A stretch of DNA of 8,948 nucleotides from Clostridiaceae bacterium (GTDB taxonomy: Bacteria; Bacillota; Clostridia; Clostridiales; Clostridiaceae), in the NCBI GenBank assembly GCA_003510765.1, contig DOKV01000189.1, positions 1 to 8,948 on the forward strand. Direction: 5' to 3'. A model generated the notes under the pieces. It made no database searches and was not told where the DNA came from. It worked only from the letters and a program-made list of their open reading frames with translations. The position numbers were made by a program, and so were the translations under genes. Positions 1 to 7,089 of the stretch are shown here, piece by piece. Within the stretch, counting starts at the first letter, position 1, and every line of letters starts with the position of its first letter.

Positions 1-69
1 ATTCGAAGCCATGAGCTTTTTCCAGAGGATCAGCTTTTGACACTACTCATGCAGGAGTCACTAGACTAG
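1..69 (+). CDS. 3' end of an unidentified gene (partial)
   Basis: Frame 1 is open from the left edge to a TAG at 67-69 and encodes 22 residues ending in LLTLLMQESLD. The other two plus-strand frames stop earlier (TGA at 38-40 in frame 2 and at 12-14 in frame 3). The stop is followed about 20 bases later by a strong terminator hairpin, which is where a gene end would be expected. The fragment is too short to assign to a family, so no function is proposed. It converges on asnA. Confidence 0.45.
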   Translation: MRSHELFPEDQLLTLLMQESLD

Positions 70-90
70 AAAAAACCTGTATTTTAAGAA

Positions 91-138
91 AGAGAGGAAA
101 ACATTGCAGATTGTACTTTGCAACGTTTTCCTCTTTTT
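91..138. terminator. Bidirectional rho-independent terminator
   Basis: A long hairpin lies between two convergent genes. Bases 91-102 pair with 125-136, then after one A/C mismatch 104-108 pair with 119-123, leaving a 10-base loop. On the plus strand the stem runs into a T-rich stretch (TTTTT at 134-138). On the minus strand the complement of the A-rich bases 83-91 gives a shorter U-rich tail. It should stop both the partial gene at 1-69 and asnA. Confidence 0.85.
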
Positions 139-150
139 CACTAGAACTTC

Positions 151-1134
151 TTACAATAGGTAGATGCCCTCCTTGGCTAAAGTAGTGCGCATCTCCTCTG
201 GCCAGATGCTGCTTTGGACTTCACCGATGTGGGCCTTTTGAAGTAGAAACTGACAGATTCTGGACTGCCCGATACCCCCACCCATGGTCAAGGGAAGGGT
301 GCCTTTTAACAAGGCCTCATGGTAGGGGAGCGTTCGTTTCTTTTCTTGACCACTTACATGAAGCTGCCGGGCCAAAGCCATGGGATCCACGCGGATCCCC
401 ATGGAGGAAAGCTCCAAGGCGTCATCGTGGAGGGGGTTATAGAAAATCAAATCCCCGTTTAGGGTCCAGTCGTCATAGTCTGGTGCCCGGCCATCGTGGG
501 GGACACCGCTGGAGAGTGGATCCCCAATACCTATAAGAAAGAACGCGCCGGTTTCTTTGGCATAGGCTCGTTCCCGTTCTTTGGCGGAGAGGGAAGGATA
601 CTTTTGAAGCAGCGCTTCTGCAGTGATGAAGGAGATGTTCTTGGGCAAGATGGGACGAATCTTCGGATAGGTTTTTTGAAGGAGCAGCTCTGCATCTAAA
701 AAGATGCCATAGAGAATCCGCACGGTGTCTTGTAAGGTACTTATGGTCCGATCTCCTTCCCCGATGATTTTTTCCCAGTCCCATTGGTCCACATAGACGC
801 TGTGAATGGCATCTAGGGTTTCATCCCGACGAATGGCGTTCATGTTGGTATAGAGGCCTTCCCCTAGGGTGAATTCATATTCTTTTAGGGCTTTTCGTTT
901 CCATTTGGCAAGAGATTGAACGATTTCCACCTCTTTGCCCGTATGAAGCAGATCAAAGGATACAGGGCGCTCGACCCCGTTTAGGTCATCGTTTAAACCA
1001 CTGCCTTTTTCCACCATCAAAGGAGCGGAAACTCTGGTGAGGTTTAAACGCGCTGAGAGCGCTTCTTCGAAAAAGACTTTGATGAGTTTGATGGCTTCTT
1101 GGGTTTCTCTTAGGGTTAGGGTGCTACAATACAT
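151..1134 (-). CDS. asnA: Aspartate--ammonia ligase (asparagine synthetase A)
   Basis: AsnA makes asparagine in the cytoplasm from aspartate, ammonia and ATP (giving AMP and PPi). It has a class II aminoacyl-tRNA-synthetase-like fold. At 327 residues it matches the usual length (about 330 in E. coli). Family signatures in order are SLAKWKR (residues 74-80), GEGLYTNM (91-98), VYVDQWDWE (113-121), APDYDDW (217-223), ELSSMGIRV (241-249) and GGGIGQSR (285-292). The start ATG at 1134 has an AAGGAGGA ribosome binding site at 1141-1148. The gene is monocistronic as far as visible, ending 15 bases before a shared terminator. A T-box leader with an Asn specifier precedes it, so expression should rise when uncharged tRNA-Asn accumulates. 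No key residue appears missing. Confidence 0.97.
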   Translation of the reverse strand: MYCSTLTLRETQEAIKLIKVFFEEALSARLNLTRVSAPLMVEKGSGLNDDLNGVERPVSFDLLHTGKEVEIVQSLAKWKRKALKEYEFTLGEGLYTNMNAIRRDETLDAIHSVYVDQWDWEKIIGEGDRTISTLQDTVRILYGIFLDAELLLQKTYPKIRPILPKNISFITAEALLQKYPSLSAKERERAYAKETGAFFLIGIGDPLSSGVPHDGRAPDYDDWTLNGDLIFYNPLHDDALELSSMGIRVDPMALARQLHVSGQEKKRTLPYHEALLKGTLPLTMGGGIGQSRICQFLLQKAHIGEVQSSIWPEEMRTTLAKEGIYLL

Positions 1135-1140
1135 GGGAAT

Positions 1141-1436
1141 TCCTCCTTAAAATAAAAAATCCCTTTCCATCCCATAGATTGGGACGAAAGGAAAGGTCTT
1201 CCGCGGTACCACCCAGTTTAGTCCATGCTCATGGACTCACTTGTTAAGATACAGGCACTCTGATAAAAGAGCCGATATCCGACTTCTGTAACGGGAAGGC
1301 CCGGCCGGGTCTACTATAGATTTCTTCCGGCAGCTCCGAGGTGTTTTTCCAACTTCTTTGGATACCGCCAGGTTCGCACCAATCCCTAGCTCTCTGTGGG
1401 TCCTTGAAAGTGTACTTCTCTCATCAACACTTGCTT
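1141..1436 (-). promoter_or_regulatory. T-box leader of asnA, Asn (AAC) specifier, transcriptional
   Basis: Read on the minus strand. The Stem I kink-turn GATGA is at 1425-1421, AGAGAG and the GGTGCGAACC apical segment follow, and the specifier loop holds AAC at 1345-1343 followed by A, just before CTCGGAGC. AAC is the Asn codon, matching the gene. The T-box core GGGTGGTACCGCGG ends at 1201, with the tRNA-acceptor-binding bulge UGGU at 1211-1208. The antiterminator pairs UGGG (1215-1212) with CCCA, and GCGGAAG with CUUUCGU. The competing terminator uses the same CUUUC/UCCCA strand. Known T-box logic: uncharged tRNA-Asn stabilises the antiterminator and switches asnA on. Specifier choice is read from the sequence; binding is inferred. 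Confidence 0.95.
1154..1196 (-). terminator. Attenuator terminator of the asnA T-box
   Basis: On the minus strand the arm CCTTTC-G-TCCCA pairs with TGGGA-TGGAAAGG around a 5-base loop and runs into TTTTTT (1159-1154). Its 5' arm overlaps the 3' arm of the T-box antiterminator, so the two folds exclude each other. This is the standard transcriptional readout. Confidence 0.9.
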
Positions 1437-1442
1437 ATGATA

Positions 1443-1470
1443 ATTATACAAACATTTGGATCCTTGTCAA
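1443..1470 (-). promoter_or_regulatory. asnA promoter
   Basis: On the minus strand a perfect TTGACA (-35, 1470-1465) and a perfect TATAAT (-10, 1448-1443) are separated by 16 bp, with transcription expected to start near 1436. It sits just before the T-box Stem I and is divergent from the tRNA-Asn promoter about 60 bp away. Confidence 0.9.
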
Positions 1471-1526
1471 GGGTTTTTGCTGGAGAAAAAAGGAGAGCAT
1501 CCTTTGAAAATTTTTTAAAAGAGGGC

Positions 1527-1554
1527 TTGCATTAATTTCTATCCTTGGTATAAT
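1527..1554 (+). promoter_or_regulatory. Promoter of tRNA-Asn (and probably glyS)
   Basis: TTGCAT (-35, 1527-1532) and a perfect TATAAT (-10, 1549-1554) are 16 bp apart, with a start expected near 1561, about 11 bases before the tRNA. An A/T-only block (1507-1520) directly upstream of the -35 has the position and composition of an UP element, as is common for stable-RNA promoters. Confidence 0.85.
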
Positions 1555-1571
1555 AGTCTTTGTAATGACGT

Positions 1572-1646
<75 letters not shown>

Positions 1647-1655
1647 TTTTTTTTA

Positions 1656-1868
1656 TTTCATAATTGTGATGAAAAAGAGGAGTATTCCTCCCAGTCTTTT
1701 TAGAGAAGATCCGGTGTGGTGAAAGGATCTAAGACGGAAGGAAGAAGGGCGCTTTGGAGCAATAATTGTTTGTAAGAGCAGGGCTTATGCCAAGAAGGGT
1801 GGAACCGCGGAGAAATCCGTCCCTTCATGGTGTAGGCTCTTTTTGATTAGATAAATGAATGGAGGACG
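1656..1868 (+). promoter_or_regulatory. T-box leader of glyS, Gly (GGC) specifier
   Basis: Stem I has the kink-turn GATGA (1668-1672) with GGAGC opposite (1756-1760). Helices are GTCTT/AAGAC (1694-1698 with 1731-1735) and AGATCC/GGATCT (1707-1712 with 1725-1730), with AGAGA in the bulge between them. The specifier loop carries GGC at 1748-1750 followed by G and then CTTT, so the codon is Gly. The T-box core AAGGGTGGAACCGCGG (1795-1810) has the bulge UGGA (1800-1803), which fits a tRNA-Gly ending in UCCA. The antiterminator pairs AAGGG with CCCTT and GCGG with CCGT (to 1825). I see no convincing terminator hairpin before the TTTTT at 1840-1844. Instead 1818-1828 can pair with 1855-1868, which covers the glyS ribosome binding site. 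That points to translational control, which is inference. Confidence 0.93.
1861..1865 (+). promoter_or_regulatory. glyS ribosome binding site, decides the start
   Basis: GGAGG lies 9 bases before the ATG at 1875 but only 3 bases before the upstream in-frame ATG at 1869. Normal spacing therefore favours 1875, giving an N-terminus MEKTMDKI. The site lies inside a possible sequestering helix formed with the 3' arm of the T-box antiterminator. Confidence 0.75.
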
Positions 1869-1874
1869 ATGACA

Positions 1875-3260
1875 ATGGAAAAGACCATGGATAAAATTGT
1901 AGCCCTGAGTAAGGGAAGAGGCTTTGTCTACCCTGGTTCAGAGCTTTACGGTGGACTGGCAAACTCTTGGGATTATGGCCCATTGGGTGTGGAACTGAAG
2001 AACAACATTAAGAAGGCTTGGTGGAGAAGGTTCATCCAAGAAAGCCCTTATAATGTAGGACTGGATTCTGCCATCTTGATGAACCCAGAAGTGTGGAAGG
2101 CATCAGGCCATGTGGATAGCTTCTCCGATCCATTGATGGATTGTAAGGAGTGTAAAGCAAGGTTTAGAGCGGATAAATTGGTGGAAGACCACATGACAGA
2201 GCAAGGCGTTGAGTATGCTTCCGCCGATGGAAAGACTGAAGAAGAGCTGAAAACCTATATTGAGGACCACGGCATTGTATGTCCCAAGTGTGGCAAGAAG
2301 AACTTCACGGACATAAGAAAGTTCAACTTGATGTTTAAAACCTATTTGGGCATCACCGATGAATCTAAGACAGAGATTTTCCTTCGCCCTGAAACGGCCC
2401 AAGGGATTTTCGTGAACTTTAGAAATGTACAAAGAACCAGTCGTAAAAAGATTCCTTTTGGTATTGGCCAAATTGGGAAATCCTTTAGAAATGAAATTAC
2501 CCCAGGAAACTTCATCTTTAGAACCAGAGAGTTTGAACAAATGGAGTTGGAGTTCTTCTGTAAACCAGGCACAGACTTAGAGTGGTTTGAATACTGGAAG
2601 AAGTATTGCATGGACTTTTTACTGGATTTAGGACTTACAGAGGAAAACCTACGGATGAGAGACCATGCTGAAGAAGAGCTTTCTTTCTATAGTGTAGGTA
2701 CAGCTGATATTGAATACAAATTCCCCTTTGGTTGGGGAGAGCTTTGGGGCATTGCAGATCGTACAGACTATGATTTGATGCAGCATGCAACCCATGGAAA
2801 GACGGATATGAACTACATGGATCCTGTGACCAATGAGAAGTTTGTGCCTTATTGTGTGGAGCCATCTGTGGGTGTGGACAGACTCTTTTTATCTTTCTTG
2901 TCCGATGCTTACGAGGAAGAAGAACTTGAGGGGGGAGATGTACGAACAGTGCTGAAGTTCCATCCAGCCATTGCCCCCATCAAAGCGGCCATCTTGCCCC
3001 TTTCAAAGAAGCTCTCTGAGAAGGCCATGGAAGTATACACTCAGCTTTCTAAGCATTTCTTGTGTGAATATGACGATGCAGGTAGTATCGGCAAGCGGTA
3101 TAGAAGACAAGATGAAATTGGTACGCCCCTATGCATCACCATTGACTTTGATACTTTAGAAGATCAGGCGGTGACCGTGCGAGACCGAGACACCATGGAG
3201 CAAGTGCGCCTATCTGTTTTTGATTTGGTGGACTACGTAGAAAAGAAATTAGACTTTTAG
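1875..3260 (+). CDS. glyS: Glycyl-tRNA synthetase, dimeric (eukaryote-like) type
   Basis: It charges tRNA-Gly with glycine using ATP, in the cytoplasm, as a class II homodimer distinct from the alpha2-beta2 glyQS type. From the preferred start it has 461 residues, a normal length. The N-terminus has [21 protein letters not shown] (residues 17-36). A probable zinc site is formed by Cys90/Cys93 and Cys136/Cys139. Motif 2 is FRNEITP with [14 protein letters not shown] following (204-228), motif 3 is [13 protein letters not shown] (329-341), and the C-terminal anticodon-binding domain runs from about residue 364. An in-frame ATG at 1869 would add two residues but is too close to the ribosome binding site. 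The leader is a Gly-specific T-box, matching the product. The nearest visible promoter is the one before tRNA-Asn. Confidence 0.97.
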   Translation: MEKTMDKIVALSKGRGFVYPGSELYGGLANSWDYGPLGVELKNNIKKAWWRRFIQESPYNVGLDSAILMNPEVWKASGHVDSFSDPLMDCKECKARFRADKLVEDHMTEQGVEYASADGKTEEELKTYIEDHGIVCPKCGKKNFTDIRKFNLMFKTYLGITDESKTEIFLRPETAQGIFVNFRNVQRTSRKKIPFGIGQIGKSFRNEITPGNFIFRTREFEQMELEFFCKPGTDLEWFEYWKKYCMDFLLDLGLTEENLRMRDHAEEELSFYSVGTADIEYKFPFGWGELWGIADRTDYDLMQHATHGKTDMNYMDPVTNEKFVPYCVEPSVGVDRLFLSFLSDAYEEEELEGGDVRTVLKFHPAIAPIKAAILPLSKKLSEKAMEVYTQLSKHFLCEYDDAGSIGKRYRRQDEIGTPLCITIDFDTLEDQAVTVRDRDTMEQVRLSVFDLVDYVEKKLDF

Positions 3261-3283
3261 AAACTAAAAAAAGATCCCTATAG

Positions 3284-3329
3284 AAGGAACTGTCTGGAGA
3301 AAAAGAATCTAGACAGTTCCCTTTACTTT
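3284..3329 (+). terminator. Probable terminator after glyS
   Basis: GGAACTGTCT (3286-3295) pairs perfectly with AGACAGTTCC (3311-3320) around a 15-base loop, starting 25 bases after the glyS stop. The tail (CTTTACTTT) is only moderately T-rich, so termination may be incomplete. Confidence 0.7.
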
Positions 3330-3340
3330 GGGAGAAGCAT

Positions 3341-3368
3341 TTGCACAATGGGAAAAAGAAGGTAGAAT
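3341..3368 (+). promoter_or_regulatory. Promoter of the membrane-protein/murD operon
   Basis: TTGCAC (3341-3346) and TAGAAT (3363-3368) are 16 bp apart, with a start expected near 3375, about 25 bases before the ATG at 3401. It follows the glyS terminator directly. Confidence 0.65.
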
Positions 3369-3400
3369 AAAAGAGAACTAATATGGCATCTGGAGGCAAT

Positions 3401-4096
3401 ATGAAAAAAAACCAACACAATAAACGCAATGAAGAACTGGCATCAGCAGTGGTGAAAGGTGCGGTGGATCGGGTCTATGATCTCATCATGGCCAATGCTT
3501 TGCTGATTCTTTTTAATATTCACATCTTGATCTTTTTGCTCTTTTTTACACCAGGCAGTTTGTTTGCCTTTTACTTTTTCACGGCGGTGCTGCTGTTAAA
3601 TGCACTACCTTCCTACGGAGCGCTGTATTATAGCCTTCATGTGGGCCGTGAAAAAACCATTTATCATCGTTTTTTTGCAGGCTACCAAAAGATGTTCAAA
3701 AAGACTTTTTTGCCAGGGGCAGCGGTGTCTTTTTTCAGCATGTTTGTGTTACTCAACGGTACCTTTTTAACGGTGATGAACCTTCAGCCCCTCTATGTAG
3801 TCCTGCAACTGGCCGTGATTTTCCTCCTCTTTTATGTGGTGGCGCTGGTGCCTTTCATGGCCACGGAGCAAGGGAAGATGAAAGGGTATCGGATGGCCTT
3901 AAAGGAGAACTTCTTTCGAGGGATTCTTGGTAGTGCAGCCTCAACCCTCATCATAGGGGGAAGCTTATATCTAGGAAGACTGATTATTTTCCCGGTGATC
4001 CTGGGATTCTCCTTAGGTGCTCTGGTTCAAGAGGTCATCCACAAAAAGACCAAAGCCATGGATGCCTTAAGAAAAAATGGAAAAAAGAAAGTATAA
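3401..4096 (+). CDS. Membrane protein resembling the YesL/DUF624 family
   Basis: This 231-residue protein has a basic N-terminus (MKKNQHNKR) and about five hydrophobic segments. From the start at 3401 they lie at roughly residues 30-50, 52-75, 105-128, 131-155 and 175-210. No signal peptide cleavage site is evident and the C-terminus is strongly basic (KNGKKKV). The layout, with a MANALLILFN segment, then NALPSYGALYYSL and a GYQKMFKKTF linker, recalls DUF624 (YesL) proteins, whose role is poorly defined; this is recognition by pattern only. I chose ATG 3401 because GGAGG (3392-3396) lies just upstream, although the 4-base spacing is short. The ATG at 3383 has no ribosome binding site and would lie almost at the predicted transcript start. 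The gene ends 11 bases before murD, so the two are very likely one operon. Confidence 0.8.
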   Translation: MKKNQHNKRNEELASAVVKGAVDRVYDLIMANALLILFNIHILIFLLFFTPGSLFAFYFFTAVLLLNALPSYGALYYSLHVGREKTIYHRFFAGYQKMFKKTFLPGAAVSFFSMFVLLNGTFLTVMNLQPLYVVLQLAVIFLLFYVVALVPFMATEQGKMKGYRMALKENFFRGILGSAASTLIIGGSLYLGRLIIFPVILGFSLGALVQEVIHKKTKAMDALRKNGKKKV

Positions 4097-4107
4097 GGGT
4101 GGCGTAG

Positions 4108-5478
4108 ATGAAGAGGAATTTTGAAGAATTTAAAGAAAACATTCGAGGTAAAAAGGTAGGTGTGGTAGGCCTTGGCGTGAGCAATGTGCCCTTGATGCGG
4201 TTCTTGGTGGATCTTGGTGCACAGGTTTATGGCTTTGATCAGCGAGAAAAAGAGGCCTTGTCAAAAGAACTGGATGCGGTGAAGGACCATGTGAAGCTCC
4301 ATCTAGGGGAGGATTACTTGGCTCATTTAAAGGGCATGGATGTGATTTTCAAAACCCCTGGGATGCGGGCAGACCTAAAAGAACTGGTGGAGGCGGAGCA
4401 AGCTGGGGCAAGGATCACCTCCGAGATGCAAGAGTTTTTGACCTACTGCCAAGGAAAGACCATTGGGGTCACTGGCAGTGATGGAAAAACCACCACCACT
4501 TCTGTCATTGGAGCGCTTCTTCAAGAAGCGGGGTGTCATGTCTATGTGGGTGGAAACATCGGGACACCTCTTTTCACCAAGGTGGAAGAGATTAAAGAAG
4601 AAGATTTTGTGGTGCTGGAGCTGTCCAGTTTTCAGCTCATGACCATGACCGTTTCCCCAGATATTGCGGTGGTGACCAACTTGACCCCCAATCATTTAGA
4701 CGTCCATAAAAACATGGTGGAGTATATGGAGGCCAAGAAAAACATCTTGAGATTCCAAGGGTCCTCCTCGTTATTGGTGGTCAATGAAGACAATGAAATC
4801 ACCAGAGGATTTGGTTCTTTAGGCAAAGGGAAGGTGGAATATTTTTCCTCTCAAAAAGAGATGGAGGATGCCCATTTCCAAGGGGGAAGTCTCTATCTTC
4901 GCTATGAACGATTGGTGGACCTCAAAGAGATGAAGGTGAAGGGCGTTCATAACGCCGAGAACTTTTTGGCGGCGTTCCTTGCGGTGGAAGAGTTTGTGCC
5001 TAAGAGTATCATGAGAACGGTAGCCCTTAAGTTTAGTGGGGTGAAGCATCGCTGTCAATTTATCAGAGAAGTGGATGGGGTGGCCTATTATAATGACTCC
5101 ATTGCCTCTAGTCCCACCAGAACCTTGGCCAGCATTTCTGCCATGGAGAAAAAGGTCAAGGTGATTCTAGGCGGCTACGACAAGCACTTAGATTTCATGC
5201 CCCTCACCTTAAAAGCCAAGGACTACATTCAGGAAGCCGTGGTGGTGGGAGCCACTAAAGAGAAGCTCTTAAGAGCTTTTCAAGAGGCGGAGAAGATCAC
5301 GGGGGTAAAAGTGCCGGTGCATTCTGTGGATACCTTTGAAGAAGCGGTGGACAAACTTCGGGAAATTTCCCATCCTGGTGATGTGGCCATACTGTCTCCA
5401 GCCTGTGCCAGTTTTGATTTTTTCAAGAACTTTGAGGCCCGAGGGGACCGCTTTGTGGAACTTGTGAAGGAATTTTAA
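4108..5478 (+). CDS. murD: UDP-N-acetylmuramoyl-L-alanine--D-glutamate ligase
   Basis: MurD adds D-glutamate to UDP-MurNAc-L-alanine with ATP, a cytoplasmic step of peptidoglycan synthesis. At 456 residues it has a normal length. The N-terminal nucleotide-sugar domain shows GVVGLGVSN (18-26). The ATP P-loop is GVTGSDGKTTTT (120-131), followed by GGNIGTPL (148-155), LELSSFQL (170-177) and TNLTPNHLDVH (190-200). The likely carbamylated lysine is in EAKKNI (Lys210). The C-terminal domain has GVKHRCQ (311-317), YNDSIASSPTRT (328-339), GGYDKHLDF (355-363) and SPACASFDFFKNFEARGDRF (430-449). The Ile in NDSIASS replaces the Lys of the E. coli NDSKATN motif; I recall this variant as common in clostridial MurD. 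A weak AGGGTGG ribosome binding site precedes the start, and the membrane-protein gene lies 11 bases upstream. No classic terminator follows. Confidence 0.97.
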   Translation: MKRNFEEFKENIRGKKVGVVGLGVSNVPLMRFLVDLGAQVYGFDQREKEALSKELDAVKDHVKLHLGEDYLAHLKGMDVIFKTPGMRADLKELVEAEQAGARITSEMQEFLTYCQGKTIGVTGSDGKTTTTSVIGALLQEAGCHVYVGGNIGTPLFTKVEEIKEEDFVVLELSSFQLMTMTVSPDIAVVTNLTPNHLDVHKNMVEYMEAKKNILRFQGSSSLLVVNEDNEITRGFGSLGKGKVEYFSSQKEMEDAHFQGGSLYLRYERLVDLKEMKVKGVHNAENFLAAFLAVEEFVPKSIMRTVALKFSGVKHRCQFIREVDGVAYYNDSIASSPTRTLASISAMEKKVKVILGGYDKHLDFMPLTLKAKDYIQEAVVVGATKEKLLRAFQEAEKITGVKVPVHSVDTFEEAVDKLREISHPGDVAILSPACASFDFFKNFEARGDRFVELVKEF

Positions 5479-5515
5479 ACTTCTTGTGGACAAAGGAATT
5501 TCATGGATGGAAGAA

Positions 5516-5544
5516 TTGTATCTTCAGATACTTTAAGGTAAAAT
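5516..5544 (+). promoter_or_regulatory. pfkA promoter
   Basis: TTGTAT (5516-5521) and TAAAAT (5539-5544) are 17 bp apart, with a start expected near 5551. The spacer contains a small hairpin-forming repeat, GTATC-TTCA-GATAC (5518-5531). No terminator separates it from murD, so some readthrough into pfkA is possible. Confidence 0.65.
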
Positions 5545-5617
5545 CTAAAAGGATAGTATGTATACAACAAAAGAAATCGGGTAATTCTTGCCTTTTGGCA
5601 ATAGGAGGGTAAATCTA

Positions 5618-6715
5618 ATGAAAACAACAATTAAAAGAATTGGCATCATGACCGGTGGTGGGGACTGCCCAGGGCTAAACCCTGTCATCAGAGCGGTGAC
5701 CAAGACAGCCATCAATGAGCATGACTGGGAAGTCATTGGGATCCGTAATGGATACAAAGGGCTTTACGACAATGATTGGGTGAAGCTGGATGGCGCATCC
5801 ACCTCAGGTCTTCTTCATAAGGGGGGTACCATGCTCTATAGCTCCAATAAGGACAACCTGTTCCATTACTTGGTAGAAGAAAATGGAGAAATGGTCTATA
5901 AGGATGTTTCAGATGTGGGCGTGGAAAACATCAAGAATTTAGGCATTGATGTGATGTTCATCATCGGTGGGGACGGTACGTTAACCTCTGCCAGGGACTT
6001 TGCGCGAAAAGGCGTGAACGTTATTGCCATTCCAAAGACCATTGACAATGATTTGGCTTCTACAGATAGCACCTTTGGATTTAACACCGCCGTAGGCGTT
6101 GCCACAGAAGCGTTGGATCGTCTTCATACCACAGCCATGTCTCATCATAGAATCATGGTCCTGGAAGTTATGGGGCGTTACGCAGGATGGATAGCCCTTC
6201 ATGCGGGTATTGCAGGGGGTGCAGATGCCATTTTGCTACCGGAGATTCCCTATGACATCCATAAGGTGGCCAAGAAGATTGAAGATCGTAAAGCCAAAGG
6301 TAAGAATTTCTCTGTGATTGTTGTGGGAGAAGGCGCGAAGCCTGTAGATGGAGAAGTGGTGGTCCGAGAGATCATTGAAGATTCACCAGACCCCATCCGT
6401 TTAGGGGGCATTGGTCTAAAGGTTGCCCATGATCTAGAAAAGCTTTGTGGCAATGAAGCTAGAGCTACCATTCTTGGTCACTTACAAAGAGGCGGTAGTC
6501 CTTCTTCTTCCGATAGAATTCTTTCCACACGGTATGGTGTGGCCGCGGTGAAACTGGCTGTGGAAGGGAAGTTTGGCAACATGGTCACCTTAAAGGGCGA
6601 TCAGATGTCCTATGACTCTTTGGAAAATGTCATTGGTAGAAAGTCCAAGAATGTAAATCCCAATGGAGAATTGGTGGACATGGCCAAATCCATCGGTATT
6701 GTATTTGGCGATTAA
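5618..6715 (+). CDS. pfkA: 6-phosphofructokinase
   Basis: It phosphorylates fructose 6-phosphate to the 1,6-bisphosphate in glycolysis. The ATG at 5618 is chosen because AGGAGGG (5603-5609) lies 8 bases upstream; the in-frame ATG at 5588 lacks such a site. The protein has 365 residues. Motifs are GGGDCPGLNPVIR (13-25), the nucleotide loop GGDG (117-120), PKTIDND with the catalytic Asp143 (139-145), EVMGRYAGW (183-191), PEIPYD (208-213) and LGHLQRGGSP (286-295). The two donor-determining positions (E. coli 104 and 124) are Gly120 and Lys140. Gly at the first is typical of ATP enzymes; Lys at the second is shared by PPi enzymes and by the group III ATP enzymes of actinomycetes and trypanosomes. 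ATP dependence is the likelier reading but not certain. It has its own promoter and a strong terminator. Confidence 0.95.
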   Translation: MKTTIKRIGIMTGGGDCPGLNPVIRAVTKTAINEHDWEVIGIRNGYKGLYDNDWVKLDGASTSGLLHKGGTMLYSSNKDNLFHYLVEENGEMVYKDVSDVGVENIKNLGIDVMFIIGGDGTLTSARDFARKGVNVIAIPKTIDNDLASTDSTFGFNTAVGVATEALDRLHTTAMSHHRIMVLEVMGRYAGWIALHAGIAGGADAILLPEIPYDIHKVAKKIEDRKAKGKNFSVIVVGEGAKPVDGEVVVREIIEDSPDPIRLGGIGLKVAHDLEKLCGNEARATILGHLQRGGSPSSSDRILSTRYGVAAVKLAVEGKFGNMVTLKGDQMSYDSLENVIGRKSKNVNPNGELVDMAKSIGIVFGD

Positions 6716-6764
6716 TAGAATAAGATCAAGCGCTCATTGCGTGGCTTTCATTAAGCATGATAAG

Positions 6765-6812
6765 AGACAAATGGTTTTGGGGAGTATCCCAAGATCATTT
6801 GTCTTTTTTTTC
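6765..6812 (+). terminator. Strong rho-independent terminator after pfkA
   Basis: AGACAAATG (6765-6773) pairs with CATTTGTCT (6796-6804), and an inner stem TTGGG/CCCAA continues it. Eight T's follow the stem (6804-6811). It lies about 50 bases after the pfkA stop. The insertion sequence begins only 8 bases after the T-tract. Confidence 0.92.
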
Positions 6813-6819
6813 TTTCTAA

Positions 6820-6848
6820 CCTTAACTTCCTGAAATTTTCCCACTAAA
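6820..6848 (+). repeat. Left terminal inverted repeat of the IS
   Basis: It begins CCTTAACTTCCTGAAATT and ends CCACTAAA. Compared with the right repeat it differs at two of 29 positions (6838 and 6840). Confidence 0.92.
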
Positions 6849-6864
6849 GATCGATTTGACTGGA

Positions 6865-7089
6865 TTAATCTGCATCCGGATCCCGATTGATGTAGTCCAG
6901 AATCTCCTCAAAGGAGCGCCTGCTCTTCGCGATTGCCTCCATTAATTCTCGGTCTCTCATTGCCTGTCTCTTCTGGAGAAGTTCCTTCAGGACAGCCGCT
7001 TCCGCGTCGTATCTGGACTTGGCCTTGGCCAGGGCAGCCTCTGATTGTTTTATTTTCTCATCGATCAGGATCTTGGGTCCTCTTGGCAT
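6865..7089 (-). CDS. Small coiled-coil accessory ORF of the IS
   Basis: This 74-residue charged protein begins MPRGPKI and then has a long helical stretch rich in Ala, Glu, Lys and Leu (about residues 8-50) that looks like a coiled coil, followed by an acidic tail (NRDPDAD). Its ATG shares a base with the transposase stop (TAATG at 7091-7087), and AAAGGAG lies 7 bases upstream within the end of the transposase gene, so translational coupling is likely. The PRGPK start loosely resembles an AT-hook, but I would not call it one. I do not recognise a family. Its placement between the transposase and the left repeat suggests an accessory role in transposition or its regulation, which is inference only. 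Confidence 0.75.
   Translation of the reverse strand: MPRGPKILIDEKIKQSEAALAKAKSRYDAEAAVLKELLQKRQAMRDRELMEAIAKSRRSFEEILDYINRDPDAD

Noticed and set aside
1300..1309. 10-bp palindrome CCCGGCCGGG
   Set aside because: It sits in the linker part of the asnA T-box leader and is probably a leader stem rather than a protein site.
1341..1535. Plus-strand 64-residue ORF
   Set aside because: It lies across the asnA T-box leader and promoter on the opposite strand, with no ribosome binding site or protein-like pattern.
5518..5531. Short hairpin GTATC-TTCA-GATAC after murD
   Set aside because: Only 5 bp, no T-run, and inside the pfkA promoter spacer; too weak to call a terminator or operator.
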